Of a DNA stretch of 64,000 nt, positions 46,820 through 57,780 are shown in pieces. Origin of the DNA: Girardinichthys multiradiatus. Taxonomy: Eukaryota > Chordata > Actinopteri > Cyprinodontiformes > Goodeidae. Under the pieces are notes generated by a model. It was not told the DNA's origin. It did not search any database and saw only the letters and a list, made by a program, of their open reading frames with translations. The position numbers and the translations under genes were made by a program. The stretch covers positions 2,494,234 through 2,558,233 of the forward strand of contig NC_061806.1 of assembly GCF_021462225.1 (NCBI RefSeq), read 5' to 3'. Within the stretch, counting starts at the first letter, position 1. Every line of letters begins with the position of its first letter.

Positions 46820-47128
46820 ATGTCATAAATGTTCAAACTCTGACATGGAGTCCAGGCTGTTAAGATTTCATATGTCCGCTACAGAAAATGTTGAGCACTG
46901 AGTGCCACTACTATTATATATTTGTACTTTGTTAAACTTCTTATTTGCTTATGATTGAATTGATCACCTGATATAATAAGTAACATAAAAAAAGTTCCAT
47001 AATATGACTGCTGTATTTTATAAGTGCATGACTAAGGGAGGCTCTTTGGCTCACTTGTACAAGTTTATTTTGGGGGGGGGGCAGTGACATGTTCGCATCC
47101 ACCTCAAAAACATGTAGTTGTGCCCCTG

Positions 47129-47136
47129 TGAAGGTT
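47129..47136. repeat. hAT target-site duplication, right
   Basis: TGAAGGTT, identical to 43061-43068. Confidence 0.9.
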
Positions 47137-49100
47137 GAATAAATATTGTGTATGTTAACACAATTTTCTCCAAGAACCTCTCAGGAAAAATGTTATTTTC
47201 AAGGCAAGTCACTTTTCTCCATGTGCAACAAAGCCATTATCACTTCAAATTCATTTGAGTGATTTTGACCAAAATAATCCTGATTATACTTGTTCCCACG
47301 CAGCAGCACCATAATGAGCTGCTACGATCTCACCACAGACATTTTGTGCATGTTTAGAACAGTCTGGAAATGTCTTGACACCAGTAAGAAATATCTACAG
47401 CTATGTGTGTGAGCAAATGATGTGTGTTTCTGCCACACACAGTGGATGGTGCCAGTGTGTTTTTTTGTCTGCTGCCCACCAACAGATAAACAGATCCTAC
47501 TGGACAGGCGACCTGCCTATCACTGTGTTTAGAATGACCAATCACAGACAGTTGAGACAGTTGGTAACCAGGATCCATCCTGTGGGGTTAGACTGCAGAA
47601 ACATTCTTGAGAAGCTAACTTTTATAGTCCAATACTCTGTGGATTGCTCACATCCTTAAGGAAATCCTCATGCACCTCCAACAGTAAACTCACGTCTCCC
47701 TCTTCTCATTATTCGTTTTAACTACAAACATGACAACTCCGGTTCTTGTCAGCTGTAGTTTGCTTAATAATTCTTCTAGTCATATCAGCTATCCAGGCTT
47801 TGAATGCCTTGAGGATTGGCTTAGTACTTTTTTTCTGGCATAGAAATATCTGTATAAATATGAAAAAACCTAATTTATGTCCAGATATTAAAGCCCATAA
47901 GACCAAAAATTCTCAGTTTAAGTTTAAATCCACCTAATGGTACTCATTGTTGAGCAACTAACGGTGGGAAACATGTTGAATTGAGTACAAGATGGGTTCA
48001 GTAACAATGATGCAAGAAATAAAAACAGTACAGGTTGACTTTTTCTCATTTGTAGCTGGGTTTCACCAGTAACTATTCACTGCCAGGAAGGCCAACGTTT
48101 TGTTACTTTAAAAGCATATTTAACCTATTGTACCGTAACCTCCATGGTAGTACTCATATTTCATGCAACTGTTTTGTGACTCAACAATTCCAATAAAACC
48201 TAATTAATGCTAGAAATCCTCTCAATTATAGTAACAGAAGTAAATGGGCTTTGTCATGATTCACAGGTGTTTTGGTTTTCATTTGTGTTTCTGTCTTGAT
48301 CACTTCCAAGTTCTTTATTATTGTTTTTAAGGTCTTATTGTATTCAAATGTATTTCTCTGTGTTCAATGTGAGCCGTATTAGTTAATTTCTTTGTAATTA
48401 GTGTCTTAGTTTACTCCTGTGTTCTTTTTACTGTGTATTAAAGTTTATTCACCTTAAGTTAGTATTTGTCTTTCTCCCTGGTCTCTCCCTCAGCTTCTCT
48501 GTGTTATTTACTCTCCCTGCTTACCTTCTGCCTCAGCTGCTCCACATATCCCTGTATCTATTCATGTCATGTCATGACATGTCATTCTCCACACCTTCCT
48601 CGGTACATTGTATAAACTCTGTGGTTCTCATTGTTCTCCGCTTGATTCTTCCATTTGACTTCCATTTCCCCAGTTATCTTCCATGCACCTGACTCTTTCT
48701 TTTGTGGTCCCATGCTCTGCAGTTTTTTTCTTCCCATGCACTACGCTGTGTTCTTCTAGTCATGATTTTCATCAGAACTCTCGCTGCAGCATTTTGAATC
48801 AGCTGAAGACTTCAGATTATATCACATTGAGGATATTGCCACATACGGACTTATAGGTTGTTCTAATTACCATCATATCTGTTCATAGTGATTATAATGG
48901 GATTCACAGAATGAGCATCTATACTCTAAGAAACCAAAGACAGGGAGTCCCCCTAAATGACTGGAGCAGGATGGCCTATGAATTTAGGAAAACACAAGCC
49001 TCCCAATGAATTCAAGACAAACTAGCATGCATCACTGCACTAAATGGAAACTTTGTATACTCACTCAATTCTTTTTCCTAGATTTGCTGCACAAGATAAT
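47137..49100. other. Intronic DNA, nothing firmly recognised
   Basis: About 2 kb without a supportable gene. 48240-48480 ('gtcatgattcacaggtgttt' and 'tgtattaaagtttattcacc') may be an unclassified interspersed repeat; 650-700 has a similar 'gtcatgatctgcacctgttt' phrase. A short palindrome 'catgtcatgacatg' is at about 48571. Confidence 0.4.
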
Positions 49101-49109
49101 ATGAGACTT

Positions 49110-49399
49110 TAGTATAATGGGGCTTTCAGAAGTATTCATACATCTTAAACCTTTGCATATTTTTTTACATTACAGACTTGAGACTGTGGTGTAGGTTCAC
49201 TTACCAGAAGGACAATAACTAAACATACAGCCAAAGCTACAGTGGAATGGTGTAGATCATAGCATGTTCATGTATTAGAATGGCCTAGTCAAAGTCCGTA
49301 CCTAAATCCAAGAGGGATGTATGGCACTTGAAAGTTATTGAAATTATTAACTTGAAAATTAATGTTCACAAATGCTCTCCATCGATTCTGACTGAGCTC
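49110..49399 (+). mobile_element. Tc1-like relic with large deletion
   Basis: 'ggggctttcagaagtattca' at 49120 is the start of a known fish Tc1-type end. Then, after a deletion, 'cagaaggacaataactaaac' (second catalytic Asp region), 'atggcctagtcaaagtccgt' and 'cttgaaaattaatgttcaca' (Glu block and following helix). The same 3' blocks occur at 53640-53990. Confidence 0.65.
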
Positions 49400-50115
49400 A
49401 GGTCCTTTACCAGAGGCCCGGGAGCTTGAGTGTTCTGCCAGTATCTTAGCTGTTCCTAGGACTGCACTCTTCTGGACAGACTTTTTAGAGGTTGTTCCTG
49501 GAAACTGTTGCAACCACTAAAATAATATGAGGAATTACAGCTACAAGTGCACTAATGACCAGTTGCACCCTTGAGGCCTTTAATCTCCACAGCTTCTTTA
49601 TTTCCTCTTTGAGCCTTCGGTATTACTCAGGCTTCCTTCTTTTTCCTTCTTGTTGATGTTGCTGTTGCTCCAGATTGCTACATCTATAACTCCTGCATTA
49701 TTTTCAGCTTTGTCCACCACACAAATGTCTGTTTGGTTGGCCATCACCTGTTTATAAGTTTACATCTGAAAGTCCCACAGGATCTTAGCCTTATCATTCT
49801 CCAGCACTGTCAGTGTTATCTCTCACTTTGACTGGGGGACAGGGGACCTCTAATCTATACCTGGCATAGATGTCCTGTACACTATTCCCACCACCTGGTG
49901 GTGTTCCATGTAAGCTTTACCTGCCAGGATCTACCTACCTGTGCAGAAATTGTTCAGGGGGCATTTTTGCACAGCCTTGATCTTACGCCCTATCTGGTGT
50001 GGTAGAACATGGCTTCAATTGCTGTTGTCAAGTGCCTTGTACCTGTGCTGCCATGATAAGTGCATTTGTATTGTCCTGCAGTCCAGCCTGCTCTAACCAA
50101 TGATAGGACGTCTTG
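49400..50115 (-). mobile_element. Non-LTR retrotransposon C-terminal fragment
   Basis: On the minus strand, FPGTTSKKSVQKSAVLGTAKIL (49505-49440) is the conserved C-terminal end of a widespread fish LINE protein. Upstream pieces on the same strand (49560-49900) correspond to its ID-helix and DxxD-type region with frameshifts. I cannot assign the clade with confidence. It abuts the Tc1 relic directly. Confidence 0.6.
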
Positions 50116-50189
50116 ATTTCAGCATGGCGAGAGATAAACATCACTTTGCATTCAAACATTATTCACATAGAAGTAGGCCATTACCGCAC

Positions 50190-50489
50190 ACATCCTGCAC
50201 ACAAACTGTTTAGGCTTCTACCTTCAGGTTGCTGTACAGAGTGCAGTCTGCTAAAACCAGTCGCCAGTTTCTTCCCCCAGGCTGTGTCTCTGATGAACAC
50301 TTGGCAGTCAGAGTTCCAGAACAACACCATGCATACTTGGACTGATCTCACATTATATTCCATTGTAAAGTCACTTGTGTATATATGTACATTTAAAAAG
50401 ATATTATTTATTATTGAAAGCAAAGTGTACCGGAGTCAAATTCCTTGTTTGTCTGTACAAACTTGGCAATAAAGCTGATTCTGATTCTT
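50190..50489 (+). mobile_element. 3' end of an L2/Rex1-type LINE
   Basis: Second copy of the block at 4490-4866: HKLFRLLPSG, FFPQAVSLMNTWQ, the 'caacaccatgcatacttgga' UTR and the 'acttggcaataaagctgatt' tail. Here the coding part is better preserved than in the first copy. Confidence 0.75.
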
Positions 50490-51379
50490 ATCATGGTCAT
50501 CATCATCCGGATCAGTCTAATATAGTTTTTCATGTGAAATTACATAATCAAGTGGGATATTTACAGCTATGGTTACTGGTGGCTGTGACTGTATGGTTCA
50601 AGTCCTCCAGCACTTTCTCTGGCATCTCATTTAAAAGGACTTGGAACTATCAGAATGGCACAACAGAACAATTTAGTGGTTCGTAATCAGTAATCTTTTA
50701 AACCTTGCACATTGATGACCAAATGTGATTAGACTTGTCAATACTAGTCCAACACTAATTATATGGCATGAAGGAAGAAACAGGCGAGAGATCAGCAATC
50801 AGCAAACAAAGGCAATGGCTGTGAAACAAGATGAGCTGCACAGGAAGATGATACAAGAAGAAAGGTTCAACAGAACAAAGATGGTTGAAACAATTAAACC
50901 CCAGCAGCATGAACGACAGGAACAAGCCAACATATTACATCCTACAGCACATGTCATGAAAGAAAGGAGATAAAGCCACAACCCAACTGATAAAGTTTCA
51001 ACATGTGTGGACTGTTGGAGCTTTTATTGACCTTGGCCTGTTGCAGGTATGTGGATCTCCAGCTTTAAAATGAACTGAAACATCTGACTGTGGTTGTAAT
51101 AAAACACAATCCCTAAACTCTGACAGTTACCAGATGTGCTTTTGTTAAGTATCCCTCTGAGGAAAGGATCAGGATGTTTATGGCATTGACTGTTTTTTTG
51201 TTTTTTTTTCTAGAAAAAAAATCACATATTAACTTTAAACTTAATGATAAACATTCAGGACAAAGAAATATCTGGGCACTCAAATGTAGTCCCTAACAAA
51301 AGTTTGGGGTCGGATTTATAAGTTGACATTACCACACTCTGACAGCATGCAGCTCAGCCATCACACATCTCCTGCTTTC
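50490..51379. other. Intronic DNA, nothing recognised
   Basis: A charged 82-codon frame (50725-50973, +) has no known domain. No repeats recognised. Confidence 0.4.
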
Positions 51380-51480
51380 CCAGCATGGTATGCTGGGACA
51401 GCTCATTACTACAATGCCAAGCAACTTGTTGCTAAGGAGACCTGAGGGAGAGGGAGGGTTGTAGTTGCCATGGCAGCAAC
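51380..51480. promoter_or_regulatory. Candidate RFX X-box-like cluster
   Basis: Within 100 bp: CCCAGCATGGTATGCTGGG (palindrome, 51380-51398), AGCAACTTGTTGCT (51420-51433) and GTTGCCATGGCAGCAAC (51464-51480). The last two resemble RFX-family X-boxes (GTTGCC...GCAAC half-sites). Function is inferred from motif likeness only. Confidence 0.35.
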
Positions 51481-52243
51481 CCTGCATCCTTCCAACTGTC
51501 TTTCCCCATGAGATCTGACCATTGTAGACGGAGAGAATTTGAGACAGTGAGGAGAAGTGAGGGCAGAATGGAAGGAGAGAAACGCTATATGCCATTACGG
51601 TGGTGAAGATGCTGAAAGTGGAGGACTTATAAGGATACCTACAAGGTAACATGCTTACTAGAAAACTACAGACACAATAATGGAGAGAGAAAATTGATTG
51701 GGGCAAGACAGAGAAGAGTGGGACCTTGAGAAATGACCCCCATCTTTCTTTTAGATCTGTGCATGCAGCAAGCTTCTCACTGCTAACAATATAAGCTGCT
51801 GTATAAATTGCAATACAATCCAAACACTGACAAATGCAACAAAAACAAAACCCTTAGAGACTACCTCATTTCCTATTCTAAACCACCATGCGTGGCCAAA
51901 AGTTAACCGTCTGCTTCCTAGGTTTTACCACAGATTTGAGCAAGCTTTGGAGGAGTGACCTGGGAGCCCATCCATCATGGAAAGAAATTTGCTTTGTGAG
52001 AGTTAGCAGTAATGAACAGAGTGAGAGAAGGAGAACATCTGTGAGGGATGAGCAGAGAGAGCATAAACTGATTGGGAAGCAAGGAAGAAGGATGAGGAGG
52101 GGGTCAAACAAAGCAAGAGAAGGAAGAAGTAGTCCTCTGTCTAATATTAAAATGGCCGTCCCTGTACCACAATTATTTCTTTTTTGTTTTGTTTTTCTAT
52201 TTCTGCTGATCAATCTACTGAACCTTTTCAATCATTTCAACTG
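51481..52243. other. Intronic DNA, nothing recognised
   Basis: Purine-rich on plus. The minus-strand 164-codon frame 51329-51823 and the frames at 51878-52277 have no known domain. Confidence 0.4.
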
Positions 52244-52530
52244 TGTTGGAGTCATCCATTTTGGACGCGCAGTTTGACATGCACAGCTCAACAGACGTCG
52301 CTGCTCTGACGTCACCCGGGATTGTAAAACCCGCAGGAAATAAAGTTTCGTTTTCATTTCCCGCTTGTCTCACGGGACGACGCAACGGAGGCGCATATCT
52401 GGAGAGACAAAAGCTCGCAGGCAGACTTTTGCTCCACAAGGCCAGGAGCCTGAAAGCTGGAAGTCTGTCTGATACGAGAAGGTCAGAAAATTCATATACC
52501 GATCTAAGACCCTGCCGACACCCAGCGCAG
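52244..52530. promoter_or_regulatory. CpG-rich block with CRE and ISRE matches
   Basis: About 15 CpGs fall within 52265-52423, far denser than in the surrounding DNA. It contains a perfect CRE (TGACGTCA, 52307-52314) and a sequence fitting the ISRE consensus AGTTTCNNTTTCNY (AGTTTCGTTTTCAT, 52344-52357). A consensus-like donor CAG|GTGAAA occurs at 52530/52531. Together this looks like a promoter and untranslated first exon, or an enhancer. No downstream exon was identified and the 138-codon frame across it is not convincing as protein. Confidence 0.4.
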
Positions 52531-53639
52531 GTGAAAACCCACAGAGGTTTTATTTCCAAGGAGATGAGTTTCCTCCTTGTTGATTCAGTCGACTTAACGG
52601 TTCTTCATATTTTCCCCTCCTGGACAGATGAGAAGTTTACCGTTTTTTCCTTGAGATGATCACGGACGCGTGACCCTCCCCCCTCATTTTTCTTCAGACC
52701 TGACCTATCGTCAATCAGAGAAGAGAAGAAATCAATGTCAAAGTAATTTTGTTCTTTTCATATTAAACCGGATAGGTGCATTTAGAGGTCTGGGCAGGAT
52801 GAGGAAGAATTAAGGTGATGTAGGATCACCAGTAGTTAATTTAAGGTATTAATTTGTTGCATGCAATACTGATTGAAGTGTTTTATGCTGAGTGGTGTTT
52901 TGATTTGCTGCGCGAGTGCTGCTGAATCGTGCGTGTTCATGTTTTGTCCGGTTGATCCCAAATCAGCCAGGACTTTTAAAAGTTTTTCATTCAAAGCAAC
53001 TGCGGTCTAGCCCTCGTGGTCTGACCATTCTTTTGTTCCAGTTTTATTGCTGGAAGTTTTTCACTGAGTTCTCGCTTCAGAGTTTTATGACTCTGTTCGA
53101 GATTTGGGGCGATCAGCTGCTAGAGGCTAAAGGGGCGTGGCCACCATCGCTGCAATCGAGACATCAACACCCCAGGAGGACTTCTCTTTCCATTTAACCC
53201 AAATTGTACATTTTGTTGGTTTTGCTGGTTTGATCTTCATAGACACTAAATGTGCATATATTTTTATTTTATTATTACTGTTAGGTAGTCATTTTTGTCC
53301 CCTTTGTGTAGAATGGTGCTTGTTAGTTAGGGGAAGGTTTTTGGACCAGAATAATGGTATATCAGGATTATTTGGCTTCAATAAATATTCATATATATAA
53401 TTAACAGAAGAGTCTGTGTTTATTATCATGATGACAGCATGTCCATGACAGCAGAGGGAGTTGGTCAATAAGTATTCGTAGCATGCTACAACCATTTGAT
53501 GATGGTAATTTGTTATAATGCTGTGATTTCATCAAGCAAATGGCTGCATAGTGATGCACAACAACAGAGCTGTGAGGCATATATGTTTGTGAAGTTGAAA
53601 GAAAAGGGACACATCGTTTGGACAAATAAAATAAGATTT
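52531..53639. other. Intronic DNA, nothing recognised
   Basis: No recognisable gene. A 93-codon frame at 52916-53197 gives no known domain. Confidence 0.4.
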
Positions 53640-53990
53640 GAAATGTGTGGTGTTACATTTGTATTCAGACCCATTAACACCACAAAATAAAATGCAGTGC
53701 AGTAGTGATCTCTTTAGTAGACAGTATTCAACCTGTGTAACAAGACTTGAAAATTGATGTTCATGTATGACCTTAATCCAATCTGACTTACTTGAGCTAC
53801 TTAGGAAAAGAAAAAACGGGACAAACTCAGTCTGTAGAAATTTAAAGCCGGTAGAGACATACCCTACAAGACTTGCAGCTGGAGCTGCACTGAAGCGTGG
53901 TTCTACAAAGTGTTGCCTCATTGGGGCTGAATACAAATAAATACCACATTTTCAGTTTTTTATTTGTATAAATATAAAAACCATAAATTT
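53640..53990 (+). mobile_element. Tc1-like relic, internally deleted
   Basis: Contains 'cttgaaaattgatgttcatg', 'ggtagagacataccctacaa', 'gacttgcagctggagctgca' and 'ggttctacaaagtgttgcct', the C-terminal transposase and 3' region of the same family as 49110-49399. No intact frame. Confidence 0.65.
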
Positions 53991-55156
53991 GTCCCTTGGA
54001 TTTATGAGCTACTTTGTGTTAATGTATCAAATAAAATTCTACTAAAACATATAGGTATTAACACTTTAAACCGGAGTACGACGTGGGAGGGGTTTAGTTT
54101 TAAATGGGTGTTTTAGGCCCTGACACATACTGAAAAAGCAAAACCCAAACAAACTAAACCGTCCCAACCAATCCTAGCTCTCCTCTCTGGATTGGTCTTT
54201 TCCTCTGTCTGGCTTTAATCGCTGTCTTTCTATCTGTATCTCTCCATGAGCGAATGTCTCTCATTCCTTCCACCTGTTTGTCATTGTGAGAGAATGTAGC
54301 GTCTTTTTCCTTTTTTGAGACATAGAGGGAACCACCATCCTTGTGTGATTCTCTTCTTTTTCTTCCCCTCACTTACTCACTCACTCACTCGCTCGCTCAC
54401 TCGCTCACACACTTGCACGCACGTATGCACACAAACACACACAGGTTTATTGACTTATTCATGCATGGGTTTGTTTTAAGACTGGCAGAACTCCTGTCTG
54501 ACAGTCTGTGAACCCCTGAGACTCCCCCCCTTATCTTTGTCTATATACACCCACACACACATTACTTATCCTCCACCTTCTGACCTCCTAAGTCCCTAGT
54601 AGCCCAGTATGGCACACGGGGTCCTCTTTGTGCAACTGGAGTTCAATCAGGGTTCTCCTCTATAGTTTATCTTCTGTTCAGTTTCTCCTTTGCCAAAAAC
54701 TCTTTGCTTTCCTCGCTCTTTCTGACTCCAATAGGAAGATGGGGAAGGTATGCCCACATTTCCCAGAACAAAGACAGCCCAATTAAGTCAGTCTGAGTTA
54801 GGGTCTGTGCGACAGAGAGGGATCGGAAGCGAGGAAGCTGAGGAGAAAAAGCAGCAGCAGAGAAGCAAACTGAAGAGAGAGGAAGAGAAAGACATTCTAA
54901 CAAACAGGGAGGAGAGAGGGTAAGAAAGAAGAGGAGGAAGAGGGGAAAAACAGACGCACGAGTCACTTTGTAGCGGAAGCGGGTCGACTTCGTTTTTAGC
55001 TCCTCAATGGGGGGCTATGAAATATTAATAACTGCTCCAGCCATATACTTCAGAGGCCTATGGTAAAACTTAAAGTCTAATGAGACGCCGCTCATGAATT
55101 GCAAATTGGAATCCTGGAATGTGTGTTTTTTCCCTGCAGTGTTTGAACACGTGCAC

Positions 55157-55159
<3 letters not shown>
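53991..55159. other. Intronic DNA with simple-repeat patches
   Basis: 54370-54445 has ACTC/GCTC tetramers and CA units. No gene supported. 54980-55120 is unique-looking and could be conserved non-coding sequence, but this cannot be judged alone. Confidence 0.4.

Positions 55160-55234
<75 letters not shown>
55160..55234. repeat. (GT)n microsatellite
   Basis: Uninterrupted GT run of about 37 units. Confidence 0.97.
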
Positions 55235-55242
<8 letters not shown>

Positions 55243-55999
55243 ATAGAGGAATGGGTCAAGCTGGTAATGGAGGGGTGGAGTCAAGCGGAGCTCTCAATGA
55301 AAAACTTCATTGGAAGTTTGTTCACTGCTCTAAGAAGTCCTAAAGTCCAGTTCTATTGTTATTATTGTTAATCAATTGTTAAAGAACGAAATTCAAGATA
55401 TATCTAAATGCTACAATATTTCTCACTGAGCTATACTGACAGCAATGATTTAGAGGTCTGACATCAGTTTTATTCTGTCTCACAAGGGATAAAACAATAT
55501 TTAGGTAGAAAGAAAGACTAAATCAAGACTGGTCCTATTGTTGTAGTTCTTGACCCATGGCAGCAGGGACATGTTAAAATTCTAAAAACGTTCTGTAAGA
55601 TGTTTACTTCAATTGCACCAAAACATTCCCAGTTTCTGTTGAAGATTCTGTATTTATTAATTATTTTTTAAAAGACTTCACAAACCGATCTGGAAACCCT
55701 TTTCATGGAACCTCTCTTTGTAAGGTCACTGTTAAATGAGCCAGTAAAATATTGGTAACATTAATGTTGAGCTATGTTTCAATTGTTTTAAAGAATGTAT
55801 TACCTGATGAAACACAATGTATTCATTCATTTATAAAGTATATTAATTTATCTGCTAGTTTTGTCTATATGTTTTGGCTTATCGGTCTGTGCACTGAGGA
55901 AGATAAAATGCATGTGAATCATCTGAGGAACACTTTCACTCTCACTAAAAAAGAAAACTATGTCAGATCAGCAGATTCATTCCTAACAAGTCAGGTGCA
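55235..55999. other. Intronic DNA, nothing recognised
   Basis: AT-rich sequence without recognised features. Confidence 0.4.
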
Positions 56000-57345
56000 C
56001 TGATTTCTATGGTTGACAAGCTGGAGACATTCACACATACCCTTAAATAGCTGCATAAAGTTGCATGTTATTGTGGAACGATGGCAGCTTTGGCACAGCT
56101 GGAGGTCATTGCCAATGGAAGAAGTCGAAGGGAGCTTTTTTTTCAGAGACGGTACTGATCTGCTGGCACATGATGATGCATGTCTTATTAGCCGGTTTAG
56201 ATTGCCCGGGGCAATTATTCTAGAGCTCTGCACGGAGCTGGCCTCAGTGTTACAGAGGGAAACCAGGAGGAACCATGCATCGCAGGTGCCAGTTAAAGCT
56301 TTTCAGAGGGAGCTGACTTACAGGTCGGGTTTTTAACCGTTATCCCTGTGCTGGGCCATGCCAGCCATATGGGTCGGTCTCATCCATATGTTGCTCAGAT
56401 ATATAAAATTCCCCTAAACTGTGGATCTCATTTGCAGTGAGGAGCCGATTTCTGAATGTAATCAAAGCCTGGACTCATATGCTATAAGGGCCCCATCTGT
56501 AATTGAATATACATTTGTGAATGGGAGGCATTTTCATTCAATATATGTGCAATGTATTTGTGATGCACAATTGTGTCTCACTAATGTAATGGCACCAGGG
56601 CCTTCTCAACTCATTTCCTTCATACCATAAAAATAATTATAATGAATCTAATAATAATAGTTGTGTTGGGAAGAAACCTCAAGCATGTTCTGTGCGCAAT
56701 GGCTGGCTTCTAAGGTAATTTTGTATTTTCTTATGTGACATCCTGATTAATTGTAAAGATTTAATGTACTTCGCATAGTGTGCGTGGTGAGTGTTTCTAA
56801 TGGAAAAATGGGAGGCATATTCACGTCATTATAAAGATCAATATTGAGCTATGATTATGTGCAGCAACTAGACAGCAACGTTTAGTTTAAAAATACACAT
56901 TGTAGAACTAAATGTGTTCAAGCCGACAAACATTTTATTTTCGGCCAGGTTTGAGTGGCAGATGTCATTCAAGTCAGGTGTTGGTTTGCTGCAATTCACC
57001 ACAAACATCCCTCACAGTGTGTAGACACAGTTTCCCTTAGCATTTTTCCGCTGAAAGGAACTGGATCAGACTGTCACAGCAACGTTGCCATGATCATTTG
57101 GACAGGTGTTGGGTTACTTCTATTTATTTATACTACTTTACATATGTGTTTAGGGGCGGGGACCGAGCGGTCAAAGAGCCTGGTGCAGCTGCGCCAAATC
57201 CACCGCAAATTAGGATGTATAAAGGCTACGTGTGCAGTGACACGTGTGGACAGTTTCATAAATTAGAATTTTTTTGTGCACCGCAAGTTTCAGAATTTCT
57301 CCCTACCGCAAACTTTTAGTATGAAAGCTGCGCAATCTTTCATAC
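56000..57345 (+). mobile_element. PIF/Harbinger transposon relic
   Basis: Carries HARBI1-like transposase fragments at 56080-56630, then a non-coding 3' part (56640-57345) ending in 'gtgcaccgcaagtttcagaa' and 'tagtatgaaagctgcgcaat' phrases. The ends and the 3-bp target duplication were not located, so the limits are approximate. Confidence 0.65.
56080..56630 (+). pseudogene. HARBI1-like Harbinger transposase, deleted and broken
   Basis: The N-terminal block reads MAALAQLEVIANGRSRRELF, then FRDGTDLLAHDDACLISRFR and LPGAIILELCTELASVLQRE, all typical of HARBI1-like proteins. After VPVKA about 15 residues expected between PVxV and FQRE are missing: it joins directly to FQRELTYRSGF and a TAA at about 56334. 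Further down, another frame has YAIRAPSVIEYTFVNGRHFH and SIYVQCICDAQLCLTNVMAP (DxxxxxxxAPS and the second catalytic Asp region). The third catalytic region is absent. The protein would excise the element together with a Myb-like partner; none is seen. Dead copy. Confidence 0.8.
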
Positions 57346-57349
57346 ATGA

Positions 57350-57780
57350 GGACGCTGGAGAGCTCCTTCAGTGAAGGACTGCTGCATCCTAGGTACACAA
57401 AGGAGCGTTATCACAGATCCTTCCTCCCATTAGCTGTTATACATTATAACCATCACTGCAACTAACAACCTAAATAAGTGTTTACATCCCTGCTGTTATT
57501 TGTAGTTTTTGTAGTAAATAGTGTGTTGTTTTTCCATGCATAATTACAAATGCGCTTTTTGTAAATTTTCAAATCACTACTCAGTTGCTCATTTCATTTC
57601 ATCTTAATATGCCATTTTTATTAAGTGTACCTATTTCTTTATCTTATGTTGTATTTTCTTCCTTTACTGTGCAGTCTACTCTTACCTTTTGATTTTATAG
57701 TTTTTTATGTTTGTGAGTGCCTTTTCCTTTAACACTGAATTACTCCAAAGTGGCAAAATAAGATAATAATAAGATCATTC
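57350..57780 (+). mobile_element. CR1/Rex1-type LINE 3' end
   Basis: Starts with a C-terminal RT protein remnant reading SSFSEGLLHPRYTKERYHRS and FLPLAVIHYN (57351-57450), followed by an AT-rich 3' UTR ending with 'ggcaaaataagataataata' at about 57750. Strongly 5'-truncated. It sits directly after the Harbinger relic. Confidence 0.55.

Larger units (their letters stand above)
43069..47128 (+). mobile_element. hAT transposon, split by a LINE
   Basis: 4060 bp with imperfect short ends CAGTGGTGCAAAA and, at the right, the complement of CAGGGGCACAACT, bordered by perfect 8-bp duplications TGAAGGTT, the hAT signature. Coding relics sit at both ends: an N-terminal exon at 43380 and the hAT dimerisation domain at 46565-46819. 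An L2 LINE occupies about 44600-46350. The central catalytic region is not recognisable, so the copy is dead or internally deleted. Confidence 0.88.

Noticed and set aside
48565..48590. Palindromic 'catgtcatgacatg' run
   Set aside because: Simple CATG repetition; expected from low-complexity sequence.
51329..51823. 164-codon minus-strand frame
   Set aside because: No known domain, no conserved motif and no clear ATG context; the plus strand is purine-rich there, which depletes stops on minus.
52243..52659. 138-codon plus-strand frame over the CpG-rich block
   Set aside because: It covers the CRE and ISRE matches, has no recognisable domain, and openness is expected from high CpG content.
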